A DNA stretch of 64,000 nucleotides from Salegentibacter salegens (GCF_900142975.1 NZ_LT670848.1:1178001-1242000), one strand, 5' to 3'; numbered from the stretch's first letter, positions 54,293 through 62,739 are shown. Numbers and translations: made by a program. The notes: generated by a model not told the origin, from the letters alone.

Positions 54293-54346
54293 AAAAGCTG
54301 ATTGTAAACTCAAAGAACTATTTTTTGATTTTCAATCGGCTTTTTT
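54293..54346 (+). terminator. Terminator of the TIM-barrel/DUF1080 operon
   Basis: AAAAGCTGATTG (54293-54304) pairs, with a G-T wobble, with CAATCGGCTTTT before a T run; the loop is about 28 bases. Confidence 0.65.
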
Positions 54347-54393
54347 GCTTTAGCCGTTGCCAAACAATTTGTACCTTGAATAAAAACTTATAG

Positions 54394-55605
54394 ATGAAAA
54401 CTGAAAAAGTAAACTTTAAGAATAAAAATGGTGATGATCTATCTGGTTATTTAGAGCTTCCTTTTAACCAGGACCCTCATAATTTTGTGCTTTTTGCACA
54501 TTGCTTCACTTGTAATAAAAATTTCTTTGCTGCTAAAAATATCAGTAGAACTTTGGCGCAAAACGGCTATGGGGTGTTACGTTTTGATTTTACAGGATTA
54601 GGAGAAAGTGAAGGCGATTTTGCCGATAGTAATTTTTCAGGAAATATTCAGGATCTTCTGGCTGCGGCAACTTATTTAGAAGAAGAATTTAAAGCTCCCA
54701 GCTTAATAATTGGGCATTCGCTGGGTGGTGCAGCAGTTTTATTCGCCGCTAAAGAATTGAAATCGGTTAAAGCGGTTACTACTATTGCCGCCCCTTCCAC
54801 CACAGCTCATGTTCAGCATTTAATACAAAATAATGTAGAGGAAATTGAGAAAAACGGTGAGGCACAGGTAAATATTGGCGGTAGACCTTTTAAAATAAAG
54901 AAGCAATTTCTTGAAGATATTGATAAACACGAATTAAAACCTTACCTGGGTGAACTTAGAAAGTCACTGTTAATTATGCATTCCCCACAGGACAAAATTG
55001 TAAGTATTAAAAATGCCGAAGAACTTTATATCGCTGCCCGACATCCTAAAAGCTTTGTTTCGCTAGATGGGGCAGAGCACCTATTGGCTTCCGAAGGTGA
55101 TGCAGCTTATGCCGGCAACGTAATTGCTACCTGGGCTTCGAGATATTTGGAAATTCCGAAGAAAGAAATTCCTGAATCTAATGCAGATGTGGTAGCAGGA
55201 TTAGAAAAAGAAGATGATTTTACTACAAGTATGAAAGCCGGAAACCACACTTTCCTAGCCGATGAACCTATAAAAGCCGGCGGAAAAGATTATGGCCCTA
55301 CACCCTATCAGTTTTTATCTTCAGGATTAGCCTCCTGTACTTCTATGACGCTTCAAATGTATGCTAAACGAAAAAAATGGCCTTTAGAAGATGTAGAAAC
55401 CCATGTTTTTTATTCCCGGGAACATAGCACAGATTGTGAAAACTGCGAAGAGAAAAATTCTAAAATAGATACTTTTAGAAGGGAAATTAAACTTATTGGC
55501 GATTTAGACGAGAAACAAAAACAAAGACTTTTGGAAATTGCCGATCGTTGCCCGGTGCATAAAAGTTTAACTTCAGCAACTAATATAACTACCCAGCTTA
55601 TTTAG
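54394..55605 (+). CDS. Alpha/beta-hydrolase fused to an OsmC-type domain
   Basis: A 403-residue two-domain cytosolic protein. Residues about 1-250 form an alpha/beta-hydrolase with the nucleophile Ser109 in IIGHSLGGA, then HSPQDKIVS (acid region) and GAEHLLAS (His). Residues about 270-403 form an OsmC/Ohr domain with its two redox Cys at 315 (LASCTSM) and 386 (DRCPVH), which in Ohr reduce organic hydroperoxides. It also contains an extra TDCENCEE Cys pair between them. This fusion recurs in many bacteria; it may clear lipid-derived peroxides and esters. It precedes a superoxide dismutase gene, consistent with an oxidative-stress role. Confidence 0.9.
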   Translation: MKTEKVNFKNKNGDDLSGYLELPFNQDPHNFVLFAHCFTCNKNFFAAKNISRTLAQNGYGVLRFDFTGLGESEGDFADSNFSGNIQDLLAAATYLEEEFKAPSLIIGHSLGGAAVLFAAKELKSVKAVTTIAAPSTTAHVQHLIQNNVEEIEKNGEAQVNIGGRPFKIKKQFLEDIDKHELKPYLGELRKSLLIMHSPQDKIVSIKNAEELYIAARHPKSFVSLDGAEHLLASEGDAAYAGNVIATWASRYLEIPKKEIPESNADVVAGLEKEDDFTTSMKAGNHTFLADEPIKAGGKDYGPTPYQFLSSGLASCTSMTLQMYAKRKKWPLEDVETHVFYSREHSTDCENCEEKNSKIDTFRREIKLIGDLDEKQKQRLLEIADRCPVHKSLTSATNITTQLI

Positions 55606-55706
55606 AAAATTAAAAATAGAGTTGTTAACCTATCCTTAAATCTTTGGCTAAGCCTTGGGATAGGCTTAATTTAGTAGTGTTTAATCTAAAAACCAATCTA
55701 TAGATT

Positions 55707-56303
55707 ATGAAAAGAATAAGTTTATCATTAGTATTTTGCGCCTCTTTATTTATAATAGGCTGTAAAAACGACAAAAAAGCAAATGACGCTGAAAACGCTG
55801 CCGAAACAGAAATGAATTCTGAAATGGAAGCACAGCAAGATGAGGAAGAAGTTAAAGAAATTACTGTTCCTCTCGAGCCTAAAAGCGGAAGCGAATTAGG
55901 TGGCGAAGTAACGTTTACCCAGGAAGATGGAGAAGTTACTATGGAAGCTACCATTACAGGTTTAGCTGAAGGTAAACACGCAATCCATATTCACCAGAAG
56001 GCAGATTGCTCTGCTGAAGATGGAACTTCTGCCGGTGGCCACTGGAATCCAACCAACGAAAAGCATGGGAAATGGGGCGATGCTGAAGGTTACCATAAAG
56101 GTGATATTGGAAACTTTGAAGTTGATGCCAATGGAGAAGGAACTGTTAGCATGACTACCGATGAATGGTGTATAGATTGTGACGACGACAATAAAAATAT
56201 TGTTGGAAAAGCAATAATTGTACACGACGGTGTTGATGATTTTACTTCTCAACCATCTGGAGCTGCAGGCACTAGAGTTGGATGTGGAGTGATAAAAATG
56301 TAA
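55707..56303 (+). CDS. sodC: Cu/Zn superoxide dismutase lipoprotein
   Basis: A 198-residue lipoprotein (Cys19 in FIIGCKND) with an acidic linker and a Cu/Zn-SOD domain from about 50. All metal ligands can be identified: HIH in HAIHIHQKADC, AGGHWNP, EKHGKWG, YHKGDIGN (zinc Asp) and IIVHDG. The two disulfide Cys are ADC near 96 and GCGVIKM at the end. One oddity is an insertion just before the last copper His, containing EWCIDCDDD, a CxxC pair beside four acids, that I do not know from classical SodC. It detoxifies superoxide outside the inner membrane. Confidence 0.92.
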   Translation: MKRISLSLVFCASLFIIGCKNDKKANDAENAAETEMNSEMEAQQDEEEVKEITVPLEPKSGSELGGEVTFTQEDGEVTMEATITGLAEGKHAIHIHQKADCSAEDGTSAGGHWNPTNEKHGKWGDAEGYHKGDIGNFEVDANGEGTVSMTTDEWCIDCDDDNKNIVGKAIIVHDGVDDFTSQPSGAAGTRVGCGVIKM

Positions 56304-56326
56304 ATTTTTTCACATAATTATTAATA

Positions 56327-56354
56327 AAAAGCGGCAAATAGCCGCTTTTTATTT
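56327..56354 (+). terminator. Terminator after the superoxide dismutase gene
   Basis: AAAAGCGGC pairs with GCCGCTTTT around AAATA, followed by a T run. Confidence 0.9.
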
Positions 56355-56404
56355 TTTTACACGGGAGTTTATCCTATTTTTACCCTGTAAGTCATTACCT
56401 CTTT

Positions 56405-56935
56405 ATGCAACAAGACGCTTTAATTTTAGAACTTCAAAATGGAAACGAACGCGCCTTTGAGCGTATTTACCATCTATATTCCGAAAGTACCTACGGGATT
56501 ATTTACACTATAATTAGAGACGAAAAAGTTGCAGAAGAAGTGCTTCAGGACGTATTTTTAAAAATATGGGACAAAGCGCCAAGCTATAATTCTGATAAAG
56601 GTCGGTTTTTCACCTGGATCCTTAACATCGCCCGGAATGCTTCCATAGACAAAATAAGATCAAAAGATTTTAAAAACGATCAACAAAACCTTAAGACAGA
56701 TAACTTCGTAGATATATTAGAGTCTAAAACTAATTTCTCTGAAGCTGTAGATGCAATTGGCCTTAAAAAATATATTGATGCCTTAAAGCCGGTTTGTAAA
56801 AAATTAATAGATTATTTATTTTTTAAAGGCTACACTCAAAAAGAAACTTCAGAAGAATTAGATATGCCACTGGGAACGGTTAAAACCCGAAACCGTGTTT
56901 GTATAGATAAATTAAGAGCAATGGTAATTAAATAA
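56405..56935 (+). CDS. ECF RNA polymerase sigma factor (SigK/RpoE-like)
   Basis: A 176-residue ECF sigma factor. Region 2 is ERIYHLYSESTYGIIYTIIR to WILNIARNASIDKIRSKD, and region 4 holds GYTQKETSEELDMPLGTVKT as the -35-binding HTH. It is followed, with the stop and start codons overlapping (TAATG), by a RskA-type anti-sigma gene, so the two form a standard regulatory pair. The genes it controls are not known; an oxidative or envelope stress signal is suggested by the neighbours. Confidence 0.92.
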   Translation: MQQDALILELQNGNERAFERIYHLYSESTYGIIYTIIRDEKVAEEVLQDVFLKIWDKAPSYNSDKGRFFTWILNIARNASIDKIRSKDFKNDQQNLKTDNFVDILESKTNFSEAVDAIGLKKYIDALKPVCKKLIDYLFFKGYTQKETSEELDMPLGTVKTRNRVCIDKLRAMVIK

Positions 56936-57738
56936 TGGATATTCAAAAGTACATATCGTCTGGAATCCTTGAACTTTATGTTTACGGTGCGCTTTCTGAA
57001 AAAGAAAGTCGGGAGGTAAGCAGTGTGCTAAAAGAATATCCTGAAGTTAAAACCGAGGTAGAAGAAATAGAAAAAGCATTACTTACACTTTCAGCTGCTA
57101 CAGCTCCAAATAATGCCGAGCATTTAATTGCTTCAATAAAAGAGAAATTAAGTAAATCACCAACGGGAACCGCTCCGGTAGCGACTCCGGTTAGAACCAT
57201 AAACTGGATCACCTATTCCGGTTGGGCAGCGAGTTTATTATTACTTATTGGCCTTTTCGTTTTCTTTAACCGAACCAACGAACTAAGAGAAGATTTACAA
57301 GCTGCCAATGCCAGAAATGTTCAAATGGAAGAACAGATCGCTAATGCCCGTGAGGATGCTGAAAAAGCGGAAGAATTGCTTGCGGTTATAAGAGACAGAA
57401 ATGTAGAACGCATCCCGCTAAAAGGCCAGCAAGTTGCTCCTGAAGCCTTTGCTTCCGTTTACTGGAATACCCAGGAAAATACCGCTTATATAGACGCAAA
57501 AGATCTGCCTGAACCTCCAAGAGGAAAAGTTTACCAGGTTTGGTCACTTACTATGCAACCCCTTACTCCTACCAGCATAGGTTTGCTGGCTGATTTTGAA
57601 AGTGATGATAATAAAGTTTTCAGTCTTGAAAATCAAAACCAGTCTGAAGCATTTGGAATTACCTTAGAACCTGAAGGCGGTAGCGAAACTCCAACAATGG
57701 AACAATTATACGTTTTAGGAACTGTAGCTGCACCGTAA
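56935..57738 (+). CDS. RskA-type membrane anti-sigma factor
   Basis: A 267-residue single-pass membrane protein. The N-terminal cytosolic domain (ISSGILELYVYGALSEKESR) is the usual anti-sigma segment without a zinc site. One membrane helix lies at about 83-103 (WAASLLLLIGLFVFF), then a periplasmic coiled coil (about 106-145) and a RskA/anti-sigma-K domain (YIDAKDLPEPPRGKVYQVWS, and later FGITLEPEGGSETPTMEQLY). It should hold the overlapping ECF sigma factor inactive until its periplasmic part is cleaved or bound. Confidence 0.9.
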   Translation: MDIQKYISSGILELYVYGALSEKESREVSSVLKEYPEVKTEVEEIEKALLTLSAATAPNNAEHLIASIKEKLSKSPTGTAPVATPVRTINWITYSGWAASLLLLIGLFVFFNRTNELREDLQAANARNVQMEEQIANAREDAEKAEELLAVIRDRNVERIPLKGQQVAPEAFASVYWNTQENTAYIDAKDLPEPPRGKVYQVWSLTMQPLTPTSIGLLADFESDDNKVFSLENQNQSEAFGITLEPEGGSETPTMEQLYVLGTVAAP

Positions 57739-57809
57739 CAATAGTGTAAGCACAGATAAGTTTTTTGCTCCAGGAAATTTAATTTTGATTTCGAAAAAAG
57801 ATTGTCTGT

Positions 57810-57850
57810 ATTCGAGCAGGCTCCGGAATATTTTAATCTCGATTATCAAA
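57810..57850 (-). repeat. Dispersed TCGATAATCGAG-family repeat, copy 3
   Basis: On the minus strand it reads TTTGATAATCGAGATTAAAA, then TATTCCGGAGCCTGCTCGAA. This matches the other copies in the GATAATCGAGATTAAA core. The 295-base gap 57739-58033 between the converging anti-sigma and response-regulator genes holds this repeat and otherwise no structure I recognise. Confidence 0.55.
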
Positions 57851-58033
57851 TAAAAAATGAAGGTCTGCCATAAATACTACAGCAAACCTTCACATAACCA
57901 ACCAAAAAAATAAAATTCGGAAAACCAGTGGGCTAATAAAAACGAAACTGTTTTTAGTTACCCAACTTTTCATAAATATTTACGTAGAAATTTAGGCCCC
58001 GGTTTTTCTTTGCCTCAATTTTAACTTTTCAGT

Positions 58034-58786
58034 TTAAGAAATCCAGTTTTTGAAGTCTCGCACTCGCTCCCGACTAACAATAAGCTGAAATTCACTAAAA
58101 ACTTTCACTTTAACCTCTAAACGACTATTGGTATAGCTAATAATATCTTCTATACAGTCAATATTCACAATAGATTTTCGATTAATTCTGAAGAATTTCT
58201 CTGGATCCAATTCCTTTTCTAAATTTTCAAGGGAAACATCTACAGGGTAATTTCTCCCCGAAGTGGTAGTAAGATAGGAAGCTTTATTTTCTGAATAAAA
58301 ACAGCAAATTTCGTTTGCGGGTATAATCTTTAAATGCTGGCCTACCTGGATGGTATAACGGGTTTTATAATCTGGCTTATTTCCGGTTTCTAAGATTTTT
58401 CTAAAGGCGTTAAAATCTATTTGTGGTGAATTTTTAAGGTAATTTTCTTTGAATTTTATCACTGCATTTGCCAATTCTTCTTCATCTATAGGCTTCAACA
58501 AGTAATCAACACTATTCAGCTTAAATGCTTTTAGAGCATATTCATCATAAGCCGTAGTAAAAATAACGGCACTATTGATTTTTACCTTTTCAAAAATTTC
58601 AAAAGAGATCCCGTCACTCAATTGAATATCAAGAAAAACCAGATCTGGTTCAGGATTTTCTTTAAACCAGGCAATTCCTTCCTTAACCGAATGCAGCATG
58701 GTATTTACTTCTAAATCCAGTTTTTTAAGCATTCTTTGCAAACGCCGGGCAGCGGGCTTTTCGTCTTCTACAATTACTACTTCCAT
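58034..58786 (-). CDS. LytTR-family response regulator
   Basis: A 250-residue regulator. I start at ATG 58786 (MEVVIVEDEKPAARRLQRML); the upstream open frame lies in the preceding gene. The receiver domain covers about 1-118 with the acidic pair VEDE, phospho-Asp in DLVFLDIQLS, Thr in IFTTAYDEYA and Lys in LLKPID. The LytTR DNA-binding domain covers about 145-250 (FFRINRKSIVNIDCIEDI). The start codon overlaps the stop of the 2TM gene (TAATG), so all three genes of this group are coupled. It is probably phosphorylated by the histidine kinase two genes upstream. Confidence 0.92.
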   Translation of the reverse strand: MEVVIVEDEKPAARRLQRMLKKLDLEVNTMLHSVKEGIAWFKENPEPDLVFLDIQLSDGISFEIFEKVKINSAVIFTTAYDEYALKAFKLNSVDYLLKPIDEEELANAVIKFKENYLKNSPQIDFNAFRKILETGNKPDYKTRYTIQVGQHLKIIPANEICCFYSENKASYLTTTSGRNYPVDVSLENLEKELDPEKFFRINRKSIVNIDCIEDIISYTNSRLEVKVKVFSEFQLIVSRERVRDFKNWIS

Positions 58787-59079
58787 TATTCCCAGCGCTG
58801 TTTTTCTTCTTTCTCCATATACTCCTGGATCTTGCGTTCTTCCCATCGCTTATCGAACATAGGGTTCAATCTAAAGGCTTTTAGAGCATCAAAGGCTAAA
58901 CCAATTCCCCAACCGCCTACAACCCATAAAAACCAGGGATACGCCCATTGATTTGTATAGTAATTGATCCCAGCCAGAAATATATTCACTATAATATACG
59001 AGAATAAGTGATTATAAAACTCACGTAATTCTTTAACCCGCTCCCTTGCTTGTAGATATTTGTCTTCTGAAGTTTCCAT
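58786..59079 (-). CDS. 2TM-domain small membrane protein
   Basis: A 97-residue protein with two membrane helices (FSYIIVNIFLAGINYYT and WFLWVVGGWGIGLAFDAL) between charged ends. The C-terminal KRWEERKIQEYMEKEE is typical of the Bacteroidota '2TM domain' family. It closely resembles the last 90 residues of the histidine kinase encoded just upstream, which ends with NWEERKIKELMQK. It lies three bases after the kinase gene and overlaps the response regulator start. The function is unknown, but the repeated linkage to the LytS-type kinase suggests a signalling role. Confidence 0.85.
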   Translation of the reverse strand: METSEDKYLQARERVKELREFYNHLFSYIIVNIFLAGINYYTNQWAYPWFLWVVGGWGIGLAFDALKAFRLNPMFDKRWEERKIQEYMEKEEKQRWE

Positions 59080-59081
59080 AA

Positions 59082-60407
59082 TTAGTTGGTTTTATCTTTT
59101 TGCATTAGTTCCTTTATTTTACGCTCCTCCCAGTTTTTACCCAGTAGAAGATTGTAATTGAATACAGATAGCCCGTGAAAAAACACGCCTATTCCCCAGC
59201 CAATTGCGGGAAAGATAACCCAAACGAATCCGCCGTAGGTTAGGTAATTAAAAAGCCCCAGTACAGGAATTACAATTAAGTAGGAAGTTAAATTTCCGTA
59301 GAAATCGCGCTCTGCCTTTACCTGCTTTTGCGCCCGTAAATAAGCGTCTTGTTTGGCGTAAACCGGTGCCTGTTTTTCCATTTTTACAATTTTGGTTAAT
59401 AGTGGTAATTTTACACTAAATGTGTTGTTGGTGTTAGATATTTCAACTTTTCTATCGGTAAGTAAATGATAACGTTGCTGAATATTTGAAAGTCCAACCC
59501 CACTTCCCCGTTTCAATATTTCTTTTGGCTGAATATTATTTCTCACCACTAAGTTTCTGTCTTCTTCTACAATTGCTATTTCTAAAGGATTTTCAGAATT
59601 TACCGTATTGTGTTTTATGGTGTTTTCTAACAATAACTGAAGTGAAAGTGGAACCACCTTGGCTTCGGGGTTTTTTAATGTAGCGGGAAAATTAAAAATA
59701 ATCGCATCTTCAAACCGCATTTTCAGCAAATCCATATAGGTTTTCGCAAATTTTAATTCTTCTTCCAGGTCTACCAGTTCTTTATTCTTCTGCTCTAACA
59801 CATAGCGATAAACTTTGGAAAGCGCGCTGGTAAATTTTTGCGCCTGGTCGGGATTTTCATCAATTAACGCACTTAACACATTTAAACTATTAAATAAAAA
59901 ATGCGGATCTAACTGATTTTTTAGCGCATCAAATTTAGCGGATGCCGTACCGGCAATTATTTTTTGCTCTTTTACTTTCTTTTCCTGTAAAGCTTTATAA
60001 AAATAAATAAGATGAAAAAATAGTGAAATAATGGTGGTGAAAAGAAAAGGAAAAAGATAAAAAGCCATCTTTTCGTTGCTCAAAAATTCCTGAAGTACTA
60101 CTCCTTCATAAACTACGTAGTGCAGAAAACGGCAAAAGAAAAATCCTATTAAAGTTAAAATAACAGCGCCAAAAGCCCCCACCAGGACCTTTCTTAAAGT
60201 AGCCTTTTCCCAGCCTATTTTAGCGCCAAACCACCAAAAATAACTTCCATTTATCAGGGTTAGAATAAAAGCATAGGAAAAGTAAATTATCCAGGTTTCT
60301 AATTCCAGTAATGCTTCCAGCTTAAATCCGTTGAAGATAATTTCGAGAAAAACCACCAAAAACGTGATTATGAGACTGATTTTAAATATTTTCTGGAAAA
60401 ATTTCAT
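59082..60407 (-). CDS. LytS/YehU-type sensor histidine kinase with C-terminal 2TM domain
   Basis: A 441-residue membrane kinase. Four or so hydrophobic segments fill residues 1-145. The His-kinase box LDPHFLFNSLNVLSALI has phospho-His169. The ATPase domain follows to about 350 (LLLENTIKHN as N-box, GSGVGLSNIQQRY as G-box). From about 355 the protein continues into an additional 2TM domain (DAYLRAQKQVKAERDFYGNL, two helices, then NWEERKIKELMQK) that matches the separate 2TM protein next door. The catalytic domain is thus enclosed by membrane helices on both sides. It is predicted to phosphorylate the LytTR regulator of the same operon. Confidence 0.9.
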   Translation of the reverse strand: MKFFQKIFKISLIITFLVVFLEIIFNGFKLEALLELETWIIYFSYAFILTLINGSYFWWFGAKIGWEKATLRKVLVGAFGAVILTLIGFFFCRFLHYVVYEGVVLQEFLSNEKMAFYLFPFLFTTIISLFFHLIYFYKALQEKKVKEQKIIAGTASAKFDALKNQLDPHFLFNSLNVLSALIDENPDQAQKFTSALSKVYRYVLEQKNKELVDLEEELKFAKTYMDLLKMRFEDAIIFNFPATLKNPEAKVVPLSLQLLLENTIKHNTVNSENPLEIAIVEEDRNLVVRNNIQPKEILKRGSGVGLSNIQQRYHLLTDRKVEISNTNNTFSVKLPLLTKIVKMEKQAPVYAKQDAYLRAQKQVKAERDFYGNLTSYLIVIPVLGLFNYLTYGGFVWVIFPAIGWGIGVFFHGLSVFNYNLLLGKNWEERKIKELMQKDKTN

Positions 60408-60597
60408 CGATTTTTATTTACAGGGCTAAGATGCGTGAAAGTAGTCTTCATTACTAAATATTATTTCTGAATTGTAGAAAAACGAAACTGAACCGTTAAC
60501 TTCTTTAGAACCGATTTAAACTGTTTAGGAAAACTCTCGTTTAAATTTTCCTTAACATATAAATCAATAATTTAGAAGCTTAACCAATACCTAAATT

Positions 60598-61032
60598 ATG
60601 AATATTTTTGAAGCTTTACGCCAGGAACACGAAATACAGCGTAACCTTGTTGCCAAACTGGTAGAAACCCACGGCGATACTCAGGAGCGTAAAAAGATCT
60701 TTGAGCAATTAAAACATGAATTGAAGATTCATGCTGATGCCGAAGAAAGGCATTTTTATATTCCACTTATGAAGAAAGACCTTACCCAGGAAAAAGCCAG
60801 GCATAGTGTAGCAGAACACCACGAGATGGATGAACTTATAGAGCAACTGGAAGATACAGAAATGGACGCTTCTAACTGGTTAAAAATAGCGAAGGAGCTT
60901 GAACATATAGTAATTCATCATTTAGATGAAGAGGAACAGGAAGTTTTTCAAATGGCCGGAAAAGCACTAACCGATAACCAAAAGACTTCTCTCGCTTCAG
61001 ACTATAATAAGGAAATTAAAAAGATGAGGTAA
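60598..61032 (+). CDS. Hemerythrin HHE-domain protein
   Basis: A 144-residue cytosolic four-helix bundle. Likely iron ligands are spread along it: RQEHEIQ (His11), the His of TH-GDTQ, IHADAEERHFYIPL, the HHEMDEL segment and VIHHLDEEEQEVF. The E/D following two of these His residues gives the carboxylate bridges of the family. Hemerythrins bind oxygen or help protect or repair iron centres under nitrosative/oxidative stress. Monocistronic; the 3' side carries a dispersed element. Confidence 0.88.
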   Translation: MNIFEALRQEHEIQRNLVAKLVETHGDTQERKKIFEQLKHELKIHADAEERHFYIPLMKKDLTQEKARHSVAEHHEMDELIEQLEDTEMDASNWLKIAKELEHIVIHHLDEEEQEVFQMAGKALTDNQKTSLASDYNKEIKKMR

Positions 61033-61094
61033 TTCTAAAGACTAATAAATAAGCTTCCGGGATAAATTAAAAAGGGAGTCAGGCTAAAGAAAAA

Positions 61095-61225
61095 GAGACT
61101 GTCAGAAAAAGTTTTAAAACCGTCATCCTGAATTTATTTCAGGATCTAACATGTTGATAATTAAAGAACATATTAGAATCTGAAACGAGTTCAGCTTGAC
61201 GAGAATAAACTTTTCAGACAGTCTC
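61095..61225. repeat. Dispersed nested-hairpin element, copy C
   Basis: The terminal inverted repeats are GAGACTGTCAGAAAAAG (61095-61111) and CTTTTCAGACAGTCTC (61210-61225). Inside lies ATCCTGAATTTATTTCAGGA as a perfect hairpin, then a second stem TCTGAAACGAGTTCAG. It is inverted relative to copy B and nearly the same over most of its length. The 301-base gap 61033-61333 between converging genes holds this element and the repeats at 61225-61325. Confidence 0.8.
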
Positions 61226-61325
61226 TTTTTTTACTCGATAATCGAGATTAAATGCTGCGAAGCTTGCCTCGGGAATCAAATTATATTTACTAATAATAAT
61301 GCTTCGTGAGCTTGCTCCGAAGTTG
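61225..61325 (+). repeat. Dispersed TCGATAATCGAG-family repeat, copy 4 (plus partial second unit)
   Basis: TTACTCGATAATCGAGATTA is followed by AATGCTGCGAAGCTTGCCTC (to 61270). A second, shorter unit AATGCTTCGTGAGCTTGCTC lies at 61299-61318. This is the fullest copy of the family and matches the minus strand of 211-256. It adjoins dispersed element C without overlap beyond one base. Confidence 0.6.
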
Positions 61326-61333
61326 TTTACTAT

Positions 61334-62641
61334 TTATATCTCTTCTTTATCTACTTTCATTTGATTTTCATAACCTTTAAATGGCCTGATTATTAATCGT
61401 GCGGCTTTGTCGTAATTCCAGTAGTTATAAAGCCAGTTAAAGAAAGTTACCAGTCGGTTTCTAAATCCAATAAGAAACCAGAGGTGCACAAACATCCAGA
61501 TAAACCAGGCGAAAAATCCGCCAAAAGAACCTTGTTCTATATCTACAACCGCCCGATTTCTGCCCACGGTGGCCATGGTACCTTTATCTTTATATTTAAA
61601 AGCTTCGAGTTTTTTACCTTCCAGGATATTCATAATATTTTTAGCCAAATGTTTCCCCTGCTGAATTGCTGGCTGGGCAACCATAGGATGCCCTTTTGGA
61701 TAGGCTTCAGTTTGCATTAAAGCTATATCCCCTATTGCAAAAATATTTTCGTAGCCGTTAACCTGGTTGAAGGCATTAACCTCGTACCTATTTGCCTTTT
61801 CTACCATGGCTTCGGCTTTTAAACCTTTTACCGGCGCACCGGTTACTCCGGCAGCCCAAATAAAAGTTTCGGTTTTTAGGGCAAGATCTGTGTTGGTTGT
61901 TACCAGATGGCCATCATATTCTTCTACCATGGTATTTAAATGAACTTTCACCCCAAGTTCTTCCAAAAATGCGTGAGCATTTTTAGAGGCCTTTTCGCTC
62001 ATCGGTGGCAAAACCCTGTCCAGGCCTTCCAGAAGATGAATGTTCATCTCGTTAGGATTTATATCTGGATAATCTTTAGGTACAATATGGTTCTTTAATT
62101 CGGCAATTGCGCCACTAAGCTCTACTCCTGTTGGCCCTGCTCCTACTAAAACAAAATTAAGTAGTGCTTTTCTTAGTTCAGGATCATCGGTAATAACCGC
62201 CTGTTCTAAATTTTCCAGGATCAAACTACGAATATTTAATGCCTGCGGAACGGTTTTCATCCACATCCCATTCTTCTCAATACTCTTATTTCCAAAGAAA
62301 TTAGTTTTAGAACCTGTAGCGATCACCAGGTAATCGTAGATTAAATCTCCAATAGTAGTTTCAATATAACTTTTTTCGGTATTTATAGATTTTACCTCGG
62401 CCATCCTAAAAATGCATTTCTTACTATTTCGCGTAATTTTACGCATAGGATATGCAATAGAGTCTGGCTCTAAACCAGAGGTAGAAACCTGGTAAAGTAA
62501 GGGCTGAAAAGTATGATAGTTATGACGGTCTAAAATCACGGTTTGAACGTCTTCGCCAATCAATTTTCTCACCATCGCCATTCCCGCAAAACCGCCACCA
62601 ATAATAACGACTCTAGGTAAATTTGTTCTTGGAATATTCAT
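61334..62641 (-). CDS. Type II NADH dehydrogenase (NDH-2)
   Basis: A 435-residue FAD enzyme that transfers electrons from NADH to quinone without pumping protons. The FAD fold starts RVVIIGGGFAGMAMVRKL (about 9-26). The NADH fold carries NFVLVGAGPTGVELSGAIAE. TFIWAAGVTGAPVKG and IFAIGDIALM provide the typical NDH-2 ATG/GD motifs. The last 60 residues (WFIWMFVHLWFLIGFRNRLV and on) are hydrophobic and amphipathic and attach it to the inner membrane. Monocistronic with a good -7 box upstream. Confidence 0.92.
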   Translation of the reverse strand: MNIPRTNLPRVVIIGGGFAGMAMVRKLIGEDVQTVILDRHNYHTFQPLLYQVSTSGLEPDSIAYPMRKITRNSKKCIFRMAEVKSINTEKSYIETTIGDLIYDYLVIATGSKTNFFGNKSIEKNGMWMKTVPQALNIRSLILENLEQAVITDDPELRKALLNFVLVGAGPTGVELSGAIAELKNHIVPKDYPDINPNEMNIHLLEGLDRVLPPMSEKASKNAHAFLEELGVKVHLNTMVEEYDGHLVTTNTDLALKTETFIWAAGVTGAPVKGLKAEAMVEKANRYEVNAFNQVNGYENIFAIGDIALMQTEAYPKGHPMVAQPAIQQGKHLAKNIMNILEGKKLEAFKYKDKGTMATVGRNRAVVDIEQGSFGGFFAWFIWMFVHLWFLIGFRNRLVTFFNWLYNYWNYDKAARLIIRPFKGYENQMKVDKEEI

Positions 62642-62650
62642 AAAGCTTGG

Positions 62651-62675
62651 TTTTACTCGCTAATCGAGATTTAAA
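62651..62675 (+). repeat. Dispersed TCGATAATCGAG-family repeat, copy 5 (short)
   Basis: TTTTACTCGCTAATCGAGAT then TTAAA. It lies in the 5' leader of the NDH-2 transcript, ten bases before the start codon. Confidence 0.5.
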
Positions 62676-62702
62676 TTAACCCAATTACAGAGGTAGTGTA
62701 CT

Positions 62703-62710
62703 CAAATTTA
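62703..62710 (-). promoter_or_regulatory. Candidate -7 box of the NDH-2 promoter
   Basis: The minus strand reads TAAATTTG, an exact TAnnTTTG match 62 bases before the NDH-2 ATG. No distinct -33 box. Confidence 0.35.
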
Positions 62711-62739
62711 AGTTTTCTCGTGCTTTGACTGAAAAAATA

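Noticed and set aside
58787..58846. Upstream extension of the LytTR regulator
   Set aside because: It lies in the 2TM gene; the receiver domain begins exactly at the ATG overlapping the 2TM stop.
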